The notes beneath the pieces are model-generated. The model was not told the DNA's origin and did no database searches. It saw nothing but the letters and a program-made list of their open reading frames with translations. A DNA stretch of 64,000 nt from Nocardioides islandensis (GTDB taxonomy: Bacteria; Actinomycetota; Actinomycetes; Propionibacteriales; Nocardioidaceae): assembly GCF_015352455.1 (NCBI RefSeq), contig NZ_JADKPN010000001.1, positions 744,001-808,000 on the forward strand. Direction: 5' to 3'. The translations under genes were made by a program, and so were the position numbers. Each line of letters opens with the position of its first letter. The first letter of the stretch is position 1. Shown piece after piece: positions 33,526 through 41,913 of the stretch.

Positions 33526-34740
33526 TCACAGGTGGAGCACGCCGTCCTTGGCGATGGTGGGTGCGTCGACGGTGACCGTGTCCGGGTAGATCACGCCGGC
33601 CCCGGTGTTGAGCAGCACCACCTCGTCGCCGGCATCCAGGAAGCCGGACTCGACGAGCCGCCGGGCCGCGGTCACCGTGGCGGCGCCCTCGGGACAGAGG
33701 AACATCCCCTCGAGGCGCGCGGTCAGCGCGAGGTCGGCGAGCAGGTCGGCGTCGTCGACGGCCACCGCCGTACCTGCCGTGTCCCGAACCGCCCGCAGGA
33801 TCAGGAAGTCGCCCAGCGCCTTCGGCACGTTGATCCCGAACGCGACCGTGGCGGAGTCCTCGACCTCGACCGACTCCTCGTCCCCCGCCTCGAACGCCGT
33901 GACGATCGGCGCGCAGCCGGTGGCCTGAACCGACACCAGCTTCGGCAGGTCGCCCTCGAGCCAGCCGAGCTCGCGTGCCTCGAGCAGCGCCTTGTGGATG
34001 CCGATGAGCCCGACGCCGCCGCCGGTCGGGTAGAGGATCGCGTCCGGCATCCGCCACCCGAGCTGCTCGGCGATCTCGAGGCCCATCGTCTTCTTGCCCT
34101 CGATGCGGTACGGCTCCTTGAGCGTCGCCACCTCGAACCAGTCGTCGTCGCTCGCCCGCACCGCGGCGCCGATCAGCGCCCCGGCGTCGGAGATGAGGCC
34201 GTCGACGAGGCGCAGGTCGCCGCCGGTGACGGCCACCTCGGCCCGGGTGATGCTCGGCGCGTCGACCGGCATCGCGATGGTGGCGCGCAGGCCGGCGCGC
34301 GCGGCGTACGTCGACCACGCGGCGCCCGCGTTGCCGTTGGTGGGCATGGCCAGCCTCGTGGCGCCGAGCTCCTTGGCGCGCGAGACACCGACGGCCGCGC
34401 CGCGCGCCTTGAACGACCCGGTCGGCAACAGTCCGTCGTCCTTGACCAGCAGCCGCGGCAGGCCGAGCTCGGCCCCGAGCCGTGGCGCCGGCAGCAGCGG
34501 CGTCATCCCCTCGCCGAGGGTCACGACGTGCTCGGGCCCGGAGACGGGCAGCAGCTCGTGGTAGCGCCACAGGTCGGGGGCGCGGCCCGCGATCCTCCTC
34601 GGGTCCGTCGTGACGCGCGCCAGGTCGTACCTCGCCAGCAGCGGCGACCCGTCGGCCGGGCACAGCCCCTGCCGCACGGTCGCGTCGTACGTCGCCCCGC
34701 ACCGCGGGCACTCCAGGTGGTCGAGGGCGCTGAAGGTCAC
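33526..34740 (-). CDS. thrC: Threonine synthase
   Basis: A 404-residue PLP enzyme that converts O-phospho-L-homoserine to L-threonine. An N-terminal zinc-ribbon-like stretch has C11, C14 and C27. The Schiff-base lysine is K111 in TGSFKARGA, and the phosphate-binding glycine loop is PTGGGVGL. The last residues GAGVIYPDTVTVD are typical of this class. It lies 7 bases after the MarR gene on the same strand and may share its transcript. A closely related PLP lyase cannot be fully excluded. Confidence 0.85.
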   Translation of the reverse strand: MTFSALDHLECPRCGATYDATVRQGLCPADGSPLLARYDLARVTTDPRRIAGRAPDLWRYHELLPVSGPEHVVTLGEGMTPLLPAPRLGAELGLPRLLVKDDGLLPTGSFKARGAAVGVSRAKELGATRLAMPTNGNAGAAWSTYAARAGLRATIAMPVDAPSITRAEVAVTGGDLRLVDGLISDAGALIGAAVRASDDDWFEVATLKEPYRIEGKKTMGLEIAEQLGWRMPDAILYPTGGGVGLIGIHKALLEARELGWLEGDLPKLVSVQATGCAPIVTAFEAGDEESVEVEDSATVAFGINVPKALGDFLILRAVRDTAGTAVAVDDADLLADLALTARLEGMFLCPEGAATVTAARRLVESGFLDAGDEVVLLNTGAGVIYPDTVTVDAPTIAKDGVLHL

Positions 34741-34747
34741 GCGTCCA

Positions 34748-35260
34748 TCAAACCGAGCGGTCCTCGATCGCCAGCACCAGGGTGCGCAGCAGGTCGGCCA
34801 GCCGCTGCTGGCTCTGCCGGGTCAGGTGGTCGAGCAGCCAGGCCTCGTCCGCGCCCTCGTGCTGGCCGTGCTTGTCGAACGCGCGCTTGCCGGCGGCGGT
34901 CAGCCGGACGTGGACCTTGCGCCGGTCGTGCGGGTCGACGGTGCGGGTGATCAGGCCGTCCTCCTCCAACGGCGTCAGCCGGACCGACAGCGCGCCGCGG
35001 CTCAGGCCGAGCTCCTCGGCGAGCCGTGAGGGCTGGGCCTCGTAGGGGGCTCCGAGCCGGCGCAGCGCGAGCAGCACCTTGAACGACGCCCGGGTGAGTT
35101 CGTCGTCGCCGAAGGCGTCCTCGCGGGACTTGGCCAGGTGCTTCGTGACGTACATCAGCCGGGCCACGATCTCCTCGTGCAGGGAGTCCAGCCAGGGCAG
35201 CTCCGCGGCCCAGCGGGCGACGTGGTCGTCGACGGAGTCCGGGCCGGGTGCCGAGCGCAT
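34748..35260 (-). CDS. MarR-family transcriptional regulator
   Basis: A 170-residue winged-helix repressor with the recognition helix in PSRLAEELGLSRGALSVRLT and the wing motif DPHDRRKVHVRLT. Start ATG 35260. A perfect 16-bp palindrome lies 31 bp upstream, between this gene and a divergent two-gene operon, so it likely autoregulates and controls its neighbour. thrC follows 7 bp downstream. Confidence 0.88.
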   Translation of the reverse strand: MRSAPGPDSVDDHVARWAAELPWLDSLHEEIVARLMYVTKHLAKSREDAFGDDELTRASFKVLLALRRLGAPYEAQPSRLAEELGLSRGALSVRLTPLEEDGLITRTVDPHDRRKVHVRLTAAGKRAFDKHGQHEGADEAWLLDHLTRQSQQRLADLLRTLVLAIEDRSV

Positions 35261-35291
35261 CGGTTGCCTCCCAAATAGTTTTCTGGTGAAA

Positions 35292-35307
35292 AGTTTTGAT
35301 CAAAACT
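35292..35307. promoter_or_regulatory. Perfect palindrome, probable MarR operator
   Basis: AGTTTTGATCAAAACT is a perfect 16-bp palindrome. A second AATAGTTTT at 35274-35282 mirrors AAAACTATT at 35302-35310. Together they make an AT-rich island only 15 bp before the ATG of the divergent gene, where a bound repressor would block transcription or initiation. Confidence 0.7.
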
Positions 35308-35321
35308 ATTCTGCCGGTTCC

Positions 35322-36170
35322 ATGACGATTTCGTACACCGACGTACCGACGCTCTGCGACGCCGCGACCACCCTCGCGCTCGGCCTGCACTTCGACCTGG
35401 CCCTCCACCTCCTCGACGCCGCGATACCCGAGCCGGGCGACGCCTCGGGCCGGCTGCGGCTGGCGCTGGCCGCCGCCGACGTGGCCGACCGCGCCGAGAT
35501 GGCCGCGGGGGCGGCGTCCGCCGACCCGCGGTTCGCCGAGCTGGACAAGCTCGTGGCCGAGCACACCAGCGATCCCGATCTGACCTGGGACGCCGACTGG
35601 TTGCACCTGCGGCGGGCGTACTCCCGGGCCGTCAGGAACCCGGACGGCTCCTTCCGCGTCGGCCCCGACGGGCGCTCCGAGGAGGACGTCGCCGCGCTGC
35701 TCAATCACGCCACGCGCGTGCACGACACCGCACCGGACGACGTACGCCGCGGGTGGGCGTCCGTCTGCCGCGGCTGGATCACCGACAACGTGCTGGCCGA
35801 ACGGGAAGCCGCTCCGGCCTGGTTCGCGGCGGGGCTGGCGCCGGGCCGCGACGGCGACGACGTGCTGCTCTTCGAGGCGCAGCGACACCTCGGCGACCAC
35901 GCGCACGACGACGGGGACCTCGAGGACGCCCGGGTCCGGTGGCGCGAGTCGGCGGCCGCCGGCGCTCGGGCAGGCCACGTGGGCGGCACGCTCTCGCAGA
36001 CCCTGCTGCTCGCCGTCCTGCTGCGCGACGAGGGCGACGAGGGCGGAGCCCGGGCCGTCGCCGACGTCGTGGACCGGTGGGCGAGCGCGGCGGGGGCGAG
36101 GGGAGTCGCCGCCCAGGCGGAAGGTTTCCTCGCGGGCGTCGACCCGACCAGGGCTCCGGAGGACGAGTGA
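35322..36170 (+). CDS. Hypothetical helical-repeat protein
   Basis: A 282-residue soluble protein rich in Ala, Arg, Asp and Leu, with paired helices resembling TPR-like repeats (e.g. ALNHATRVHDT, DVLLFEAQRHLGDHAHDDGD). I do not recognise a named family. Start ATG 35322 lies just after the MarR operator. The next gene starts inside its stop (GTGA overlap), so the two form an operon that the MarR protein may control. Confidence 0.6.
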   Translation: MTISYTDVPTLCDAATTLALGLHFDLALHLLDAAIPEPGDASGRLRLALAAADVADRAEMAAGAASADPRFAELDKLVAEHTSDPDLTWDADWLHLRRAYSRAVRNPDGSFRVGPDGRSEEDVAALLNHATRVHDTAPDDVRRGWASVCRGWITDNVLAEREAAPAWFAAGLAPGRDGDDVLLFEAQRHLGDHAHDDGDLEDARVRWRESAAAGARAGHVGGTLSQTLLLAVLLRDEGDEGGARAVADVVDRWASAAGARGVAAQAEGFLAGVDPTRAPEDE

Positions 36171-37057
36171 GCGACGCCGACGTCTGGGTCGAGACCACCG
36201 CGATCACGAGGGCGTACGCCGCGGGCGACTTCGTCGACGCGCTGCGCATCACCGACGCCGTCCTCGGCCGGCACCCCGAGCGGTTCGCGGCCCTCTCGCA
36301 GATCCGGGCCGAGGTGCTCGTCCGGCTCGGCCGCCACGGTGAGGCCCGCCTGGTGGCGGAGGCCGTCCTGGACGCGGGCCGGTTCTGGACCGCACGCCAG
36401 GTCGGGTCGCTGGAGGACGAAGGGCTCGACCTGGGCGCCGTCGGTCGCCGCCTGCGGGCGCGCGCCGAGGAGGCCGTGTCCGCGGCGCGCACCGCCCGCC
36501 CCGGGGCCGAGGTCCGCGAGGCGGCCGACCCGTGGGTGACGGTGGTGGCGCTGCACATGTACGGCGTCCGGGCCGCCGACACCCTCGCGACCTGGCTGCC
36601 GGTCGTCGACCGAGGCATCCGCGTCGTCGCCGTTGAGTCGACGCTGGTCGACGGCGACGGCTTCCCGTGCTGGGACGTCCGCGACCTCGCGCTGCGCGAC
36701 GTCCGTGCGGGTGTGGCGGCCGCGCCGGGCGACGTACCGCTCGTCCTCGCCGGCGCGTCTCAGGGCGCCGGGCTCGCGGCGTCCGCCGTGCTGAACGGCG
36801 AGGTCGGCGCGGACGGCTGGGTCGCGGTCGCCGGCGCGCCTCAACCCGGGGTCGCGACGTTCGACCGGCTGGTCCCCGGCGCGCTGGTCGCAGGGGAGGA
36901 CGACCCGCTCCCCGCCGCCAACCAGCGGGTGTTCCGCGACGCGGTGCGTGCCGCCGGCGGGCGGTGCACGTTCGAGGAGGTGCCCGGCCTGGGTCACGCG
37001 TACCCGGCGGACTGGCGCGAGCGTGCGCCCGCCCTCCTGCGCGCGCTCGTCGCCTGA
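36167..37057 (+). CDS. TPR-like / alpha/beta-hydrolase-fold protein
   Basis: A 296-residue protein. The first 100 residues are helical and TPR-like (SQIRAEVLVRLGRHGEARLV); the rest has an alpha/beta-hydrolase outline with a nucleophile elbow LAGASQGAGLA (Ser), an acidic loop GEDDPLPAA and a late histidine in VPGLGHAYP. Start GTG 36167 has GGAGG 5 bases upstream and overlaps the preceding stop. It may be an esterase or peptidase; the substrate is unknown. Confidence 0.6.
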   Translation: MSDADVWVETTAITRAYAAGDFVDALRITDAVLGRHPERFAALSQIRAEVLVRLGRHGEARLVAEAVLDAGRFWTARQVGSLEDEGLDLGAVGRRLRARAEEAVSAARTARPGAEVREAADPWVTVVALHMYGVRAADTLATWLPVVDRGIRVVAVESTLVDGDGFPCWDVRDLALRDVRAGVAAAPGDVPLVLAGASQGAGLAASAVLNGEVGADGWVAVAGAPQPGVATFDRLVPGALVAGEDDPLPAANQRVFRDAVRAAGGRCTFEEVPGLGHAYPADWRERAPALLRALVA

Positions 37058-37073
37058 GCCGTGCCGGGACCCG

Positions 37074-37451
37074 CTACATCATGTCGTCGAGGCAGAGGAT
37101 GTTGTCCTCGCTGTCCTTGAACCAGGCCGCGTGGCCCATGTCGCCCATGCTCGCCACGTCGCCGTCCCAGGTGGTGCCGGGCAGGTCGTAGTGCTCGAAG
37201 GTGACGCCCCGCGACTGGAGGTCCTTCACCTCCGCTGCCACGTCGCCGACGTGGAACTGGGCGATGGTGTGGCCCGCCTGGCCGGCGTACTCGGTCTGGT
37301 ACAGGAAGAAGATGGTTCCTCCCGTGCTGTAGATCAGACCGCCGGGGTTCTCGTCGGCGGGCGTGAGGCCGAGCTTGTCGGCGTAGAAGCGGCGCGCACG
37401 CTCGAGATCGGCGGCCGGGATGTTCGCGGTGACCTTGCTGTCGCTCAACAT
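37074..37451 (-). CDS. VOC (glyoxalase/bleomycin-resistance-like) protein
   Basis: A 125-residue single-domain VOC protein. The pattern KVTANIPAADLERARRFY at the N-terminus, YSTGGTIFFLYQTEYAG in the middle and the terminal WFKDSEDNILCLDD are typical of the fold. Start ATG 37451 has GGGAG 7 bases upstream. Members isomerise, break or bind small molecules through a metal site; the role here is unknown. Convergent with the hydrolase before it. Confidence 0.8.
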   Translation of the reverse strand: MLSDSKVTANIPAADLERARRFYADKLGLTPADENPGGLIYSTGGTIFFLYQTEYAGQAGHTIAQFHVGDVAAEVKDLQSRGVTFEHYDLPGTTWDGDVASMGDMGHAAWFKDSEDNILCLDDMM

Positions 37452-37585
37452 GGTGGACTCCCGTCGGGTTCGGGGAGTGCCCGAGCCCGCTCCACCTCGC
37501 AACCTAGACCCGCACGGCGCGCTGTCAACCTCCTGCCGGCCGGCGAGGGCGGCACGGACGTCTCCTGCGAGTAGCGTCGGGGGGC

Positions 37586-38401
37586 ATGCCACTCGTCGAG
37601 GTCAACGGGGCGCAGGTCTGGATCGAGGACTCCGGCGTACCCGCCGGCCGTCCGGATGCCGAGGTGGTCGTCTTCGGGCACGGGGTGCTCTTCAGCGGCC
37701 GGTCGTTCGCCGCTCAGGCCGAGCGGCTGCGAGCGCACTACCGGTGCGTGCGGATCGACTGGCGCGGCCAGGGTCGCTCGCCGGCGTCGAGGTCCGGGTA
37801 CGACATGGACTCGCTGTACCTCGACGCGGTCGCGGTCATCGAGCAGCTCGGGCTCGGGCGGGTGCACTGGGTCGGGCTGTCGATGGGCGGGTTCGTCGGG
37901 ATGCGGCTGGCCGCCCGTCGCCCTGACCTGGTGCGGTCGCTGGTGCTGCTGGACACGAGCGCGGGACCCGAGCCGCCGGAGAACGTCCCGCGCTACCGGA
38001 TGCTCACCCGGGTCTACGGGCTGCTCGGCTTCCGTCCGGTGCGCAAGCCCGTCGAGCGAATCATGTTCGGCCCGACGTACCTGGCCGATCCCCGCTCGCG
38101 TGCGGAGAACGACGCGTGGGTGGCCGAGGTGACCGCGTGCGACAAGAGCGGCATCACCAAGGCCATCAACGGCGTGGTCGACCGGCTGCCGGTGGACGGG
38201 GAGATCGGCCGGATCAGCGCCCCGACGCTGGTCGCCGTGGGTGCCGACGACGTGGCCACGCCGCTGCCGAGGTCCGAGGCCATCGCCGCAGCCGTCCCGG
38301 GCGCGCGGCTCGAGGTCATCCCGGACGCCGGTCACTGCAGCTCGATCGAGCAGCCGGAGCGGGTGGCCGACCTCCTCGAGAAGTGGCTGGGTGCCGTCTA
38401 G
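37586..38401 (+). CDS. Alpha/beta-hydrolase
   Basis: A 271-residue serine hydrolase: oxyanion region FGHGVLFSGRSF, nucleophile S99 in VGLSMGGFVGM, an acid candidate in VGADDVATPL and the histidine in PDAGHCSSIEQP. It resembles 3-oxoadipate-enol-lactonase and haloperoxidase-like hydrolases. Start ATG 37586. Its stop overlaps the stop of the convergent GNAT gene by 4 bases. Confidence 0.8.
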   Translation: MPLVEVNGAQVWIEDSGVPAGRPDAEVVVFGHGVLFSGRSFAAQAERLRAHYRCVRIDWRGQGRSPASRSGYDMDSLYLDAVAVIEQLGLGRVHWVGLSMGGFVGMRLAARRPDLVRSLVLLDTSAGPEPPENVPRYRMLTRVYGLLGFRPVRKPVERIMFGPTYLADPRSRAENDAWVAEVTACDKSGITKAINGVVDRLPVDGEIGRISAPTLVAVGADDVATPLPRSEAIAAAVPGARLEVIPDAGHCSSIEQPERVADLLEKWLGAV

Positions 38402-38997
38402 CCCCTCGTCGGTGCCTTCCGGTGGTCCGGCTCGACCGTCCGCCGCATCACGGTGTTCTTCTGGCCCTTGGACCGGACGAACTCGAAGCCGAGCCGCTCG
38501 TACAGCGGCCGCGTGCCGTTGTAGAGGAACGACGAGGAGACCTTCTTGGTCGGCCTCTCGTGGGGGTACCCCTCGACCACGCCGCCACCGGCCTGCGCGA
38601 TCAGGTCGAGCGCGCCGCGGATGGCCACCTCGGTGACGCCCTGGCGGCGGTGGTCGCGGTCCACGAAGACGCACGTGATCCGGTAGTCGGGAAGCGCGTC
38701 GGCCTCCTCGAGGTACTGCTTGCGGTGGTGGATGTTGGGCAGCTCGTCCGGCGACCCGTACTGCGCCCACGCGACCGCCTGGTCACCGTCGAAGACCACC
38801 GCCGCGTGGGCCCTGCCCTCCTCGACCAGCCGGCACTTCAGCGCGCGGTTGCTGTCGTAGGTGCGATCCGGGTCCTTCTCGAGCGTGTGGAACCACGTGT
38901 CCCAGCAGCCGCCGAAGACCCCGTTGTGCTTGGCGACCAGCGCGGCGTACGCGTCCCACGTCTCGGGGCTCAGCGGCCGGATCGCGTAGTCCCCCAT
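38398..38997 (-). CDS. GNAT-family acetyltransferase
   Basis: A 199-residue protein of the GNAT superfamily. The acetyl-CoA-binding loop is VFVDRDHRRQGVTEVAIRG and the C-terminal part contains YERLGFEFVRSKG. The N-terminal NGVFGGCWDTWF segment recurs in a group of actinobacterial GNATs of unknown substrate. Start ATG 38997. Confidence 0.8.
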   Translation of the reverse strand: MGDYAIRPLSPETWDAYAALVAKHNGVFGGCWDTWFHTLEKDPDRTYDSNRALKCRLVEEGRAHAAVVFDGDQAVAWAQYGSPDELPNIHHRKQYLEEADALPDYRITCVFVDRDHRRQGVTEVAIRGALDLIAQAGGGVVEGYPHERPTKKVSSSFLYNGTRPLYERLGFEFVRSKGQKNTVMRRTVEPDHRKAPTRG

Positions 38998-39118
38998 GGA
39001 CCCATTCCTACACGGTCAGCCACTCCGCGGCCCGGGCTCTGAGAAGTCGTCCGGAAATCTGGAGGGGAGGACTGCGGCGCCACTACCCTCGTGCTCACTC
39101 GGGGCTGGAATTCCTGCG

Positions 39119-40285
39119 ATGACGAGGAGCAGCGTGGTCGTCACCGTCTCCCCCCACCACCGCGTCGCCGACGAGGTGCGCCGCCGGCACCGGGCGATCC
39201 CGGGCGCGACGCCGTTCACGCTCCGCCTCCCCGACGGGGTGGAGACGCTCATCGGCGAGGGCGAGCCCGACGTGACTCTCGTGTGCACCTCGCGGGCCGG
39301 CCTGGACGCGCTGAGCTCCTTCGACCTCGCGACCGCCGGCGAGGCGTACCTGGCCGGCGACATCGACGTCGAGGGCGACCTGGCGTCGCTGCTCGGGATG
39401 CGCGCGATGTTCACCGACCGGCACCCCGTGCGGTACGCCGCCCGCTTCGTCCGCCCGGTCCTGCGCGGGCAGGTCAGGAGCGACCACGAGTACATCGCCC
39501 ACCACTACGAGGAGGACCCGGCCTTCTTCCTCGCCTTCCTCGACCGGCGGCACCGGGCCTACTCGCAGGGCGTCTTCGAGCGCCCCGACGAGTCGCTCGA
39601 GGACGCGATCAGCCGCAAGCTCGAGTACGCCGTGTCCGTCACGGGCCTGAAGGAGGGTGACCGCGTCCTCGACGTGGGCGGGGGATGGGGTGCCTTCGTC
39701 GAGTACGCCGGGGCGCGCGGCATCCGGGTCACCTCGCTGACCATCTCGGAGGCCTCGCGCGCGTTCGTCCAGGGCATCATCGATGCCCAGGACCTGCCCT
39801 GCGAGGTGCGGCGCGAGCACCTGTTCGCCCACCGTCCGGAGGCGCCGTACGACGCGATCGTCAACCTCGGGGTCACCGAGCACCTGCCGGACTACCCGCG
39901 CACGATCGCGACGTACGAGCAGCTGCTGAAGCCCGGTGGACGGGTCTACCTCGACGCCAGCGCCGCGCGGCGCAAGAACTGGGTGTCCACGTTCGTGGAG
40001 AAGCAGCTCTTCCCGGGCAACGGGTCGCCCCTCGCGCTGGCGAGCTACGTGAAGGCGGTCGCCCGGTCGCCCATGGAGCTCGAGCTCGTCATCAACGACC
40101 GGGTCGACTACGGGCTCACGGCGCGGCACTGGGCCGAGAACCTCGACGCGGCGCGGGACTTCATCGAGGACCGGTTCGGGTCGCGCCAGTACCGCCTGTT
40201 CCGGCTCTACCTCTGGGGCTGCGTCGACGGGTTCCGCCGCGACTACATCCAGGCCTACCGCTGGGTGCTACGCAAGCCCGGGTGA
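39119..40285 (+). CDS. Cyclopropane-fatty-acyl-phospholipid synthase family methyltransferase
   Basis: A 388-residue SAM-dependent enzyme. The N-terminal domain carries the lipid-binding part of the CFA-synthase family; the SAM motif is RVLDVGGGWGAFVEYAG, followed by VTSLTISEASRAF and the PGGRVYLDASAARR segment. The C-terminal RHWAENLDAARDFIEDRFG is typical. It could cyclopropanate or methylate unsaturated membrane acyl chains. I start at ATG 39119 (MTRSSVV); an in-frame ATG 41 codons upstream precedes unlike sequence. Ends overlap the convergent CGNR gene by 18 bases. Confidence 0.85.
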   Translation: MTRSSVVVTVSPHHRVADEVRRRHRAIPGATPFTLRLPDGVETLIGEGEPDVTLVCTSRAGLDALSSFDLATAGEAYLAGDIDVEGDLASLLGMRAMFTDRHPVRYAARFVRPVLRGQVRSDHEYIAHHYEEDPAFFLAFLDRRHRAYSQGVFERPDESLEDAISRKLEYAVSVTGLKEGDRVLDVGGGWGAFVEYAGARGIRVTSLTISEASRAFVQGIIDAQDLPCEVRREHLFAHRPEAPYDAIVNLGVTEHLPDYPRTIATYEQLLKPGGRVYLDASAARRKNWVSTFVEKQLFPGNGSPLALASYVKAVARSPMELELVINDRVDYGLTARHWAENLDAARDFIEDRFGSRQYRLFRLYLWGCVDGFRRDYIQAYRWVLRKPG

Positions 40286-40870
40286 GCGCCGCCGCCGGTA
40301 GGCGCGGGCGGCTCGGCGGTCGTTGCAGTAGGAGCAGCAGTACTTGCGCGTCGCGGCGCGCGTCCGGTCGACGTACACGCACCGGCACGGGTCGCTGCCG
40401 CACACCCCGAGGCGGCGGACGCCGTGCTCGGCCACGAAGCCGGCCAGTGCGCTGGGCAGCCGCGCCTCGAGGGCCGCGGCTCCGCTGAGCCCGGCACCCA
40501 CGACGAGCGACGTCGCGCCGTCCGGCCCGCGGACCAGCAGCGGGACGGCCCGGGCCTTCTGCAGCAGCGGGTTGAGCACCGCGGCCGCCTCCTCGTCGTC
40601 CGTCGCCTCGAACACCTGGCGCAGCGCGTCCCGCAACCGGCGCAGGCGCGGCAGGTCGCGAGCGGTGAGTGGGTCCGCGAGGTGCGGGTGGCCGGCCCCG
40701 GCGAGCGCGTGGGTGAGCCAGCGCAGGTCGTGCAGGCGGTCGGCCGGGTCCTCGAGCAGGTCGTGGCTGTTGACCAGCAGCAGGGCCAGCTCGACGTCGG
40801 TCGCCGGCGCAGCCGGGTCCGCCAGCCAGTCCGCGGGGAAGCCGGTCACGATCCACTCCTCCCAGGTCAC
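40268..40870 (-). CDS. ABATE-domain / CGNR zinc-finger regulator
   Basis: A 200-residue protein. Residues about 10-140 form the helical ABATE domain, and the C-terminus is the CGNR-type zinc finger: LGVCGSDPCRCVYVDRT with further cysteines in RKYCCSYCNDRRAARAYRR. The signature CGNR is here CNDR. These proteins are putative transcription regulators binding stress-related ligands. It is divergent from the secreted hydrolase and may bind the inverted repeats in the shared 93-bp promoter region. Confidence 0.8.
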   Translation of the reverse strand: MTWEEWIVTGFPADWLADPAAPATDVELALLLVNSHDLLEDPADRLHDLRWLTHALAGAGHPHLADPLTARDLPRLRRLRDALRQVFEATDDEEAAAVLNPLLQKARAVPLLVRGPDGATSLVVGAGLSGAAALEARLPSALAGFVAEHGVRRLGVCGSDPCRCVYVDRTRAATRKYCCSYCNDRRAARAYRRRRSPGLA

Positions 40871-40887
40871 GAATCGGCGTCAGTTGC

Positions 40888-40916
40888 TTGACGGCTTATG
40901 CTACCGATTCTAGGTT
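40888..40916 (+). promoter_or_regulatory. Promoter of the secreted hydrolase gene
   Basis: TTGACG (40888-40893), a 17-bp spacer and TAGGTT (40911-40916) form a good actinobacterial sigma-70-type promoter, 47 bp upstream of the ATG at 40964. Confidence 0.55.
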
Positions 40917-40948
40917 CGTCAGTTGTAAGTGGCTTTTTACTACTGACG
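40917..40948. promoter_or_regulatory. Inverted repeat overlapping the start of transcription
   Basis: CGTCAGT (40917-40923) pairs with ACTGACG (40942-40948), and GTAA (40925-40928) with TTAC (40937-40940) after one T-T mismatch. CGTCAGTTG also recurs directly at 40878-40886. It starts right after the -10 box, so it is either an operator or a 5' hairpin of the mRNA. Confidence 0.5.
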
Positions 40949-40963
40949 CCCGGAGGTGTCCGC

Positions 40964-41815
40964 ATGCGACGACGAGTGGGGTTGATGGTGGTCGGGATGG
41001 TGACGGCGGCAGGCCTGGTCGCAGGCGGGACCGCGACGGCGGGCACGCAGACGGCGAAGCGCCCCGCCCAGCAGCACGTGGTCGTCGAGGACATCACCAT
41101 CCCGGTGCCAGGCCAGGACCCGGTGCAGGCGTGGTACGTGCACCCGGCGGGGGAGGCGAAGAAGCACTCCGCGCCGGCCGTCCTCTGGCTGCACTGGCTG
41201 GGTGAGATCAACAACGACCGCAGCGAGTACCTCTCCGAGGCGGTCGGTCTCGCCGGCAAGGGCGTCTACTCGGTGCTCCCGAACGGCTACTTCCCCTGGG
41301 TCCCGAACCCGGACGGCACCACCGGCGACGTGACGCTCGTGGAGAACCAGGTGGCCGCCTTCCGCAGCGCGCTCGACCGGCTCGCCTCCGAGCGCGCCGT
41401 CGACCCGACGCGGATCGCCCTGGTCGGGCACGACTACGGCGCGATGTACGGCGCCCTCCTCGCGGACTCCGACGACCGCATCTCGGCGATGGTGCTGCAG
41501 GCCCCGGACGCGCTGATGGGCAACTGGTTCGCGCAGTTCTGGCTCCAGCTCGAGGGCGACGCGCGGACGCAGTACCTCGTCCTGTTCGACGGCCTCGACC
41601 CCGTCGACCACACCGCCCGCCTGGGCGACCGCGTGCTGTTCCAGTGGGCCGGCCGGGACGACTTCATCGGTCAGGACGTGCGCGACGCGTACGCCGCCTC
41701 CAGCCCGGACGCCCAGGTGGACTTCTACGAACGCAACGACCACGAGTTCCGCGACGACGCCCGCGCGGACCGACTGGCCTTCCTCGCCGACCAGCTGGGA
41801 CTGCCCTCGAGCTGA
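40964..41815 (+). CDS. Secreted dienelactone-hydrolase-like protein with Asp at nucleophile position
   Basis: A 283-residue protein with a signal peptide (about residues 1-28, RRRVGLMVVGMVTAAGLVAG). The fold is alpha/beta-hydrolase, but the nucleophile elbow reads VGHDYGAMYGA: D157 replaces the usual Ser, as in epoxide hydrolases and haloalkane dehalogenases. The late histidine candidate is in RNDHEFRDD. GGAGG lies 8 bases before ATG 40964. Transcription ends at the strong hairpin at 41877-41913. Confidence 0.75.
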   Translation: MRRRVGLMVVGMVTAAGLVAGGTATAGTQTAKRPAQQHVVVEDITIPVPGQDPVQAWYVHPAGEAKKHSAPAVLWLHWLGEINNDRSEYLSEAVGLAGKGVYSVLPNGYFPWVPNPDGTTGDVTLVENQVAAFRSALDRLASERAVDPTRIALVGHDYGAMYGALLADSDDRISAMVLQAPDALMGNWFAQFWLQLEGDARTQYLVLFDGLDPVDHTARLGDRVLFQWAGRDDFIGQDVRDAYAASSPDAQVDFYERNDHEFRDDARADRLAFLADQLGLPSS

Positions 41816-41876
41816 CCGAGGCCGCGAGCCGGTTCAGTCCCGGCTCGCCCAAGAAGGTCCGGAGGGAGAGTGGGCC

Positions 41877-41913
41877 GGAGCGGGCCGGGTGGACGGATCA
41901 CCCGGCCCGCTCC
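41877..41913. terminator. Bidirectional terminator hairpin
   Basis: A perfect 15-bp stem (GGAGCGGGCCGGGTG and its complement) with a 7-base loop GACGGAT. It sits between convergent genes: 61 bp after the secreted hydrolase and directly against the stop of the minus-strand gene at 41914. Confidence 0.75.
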
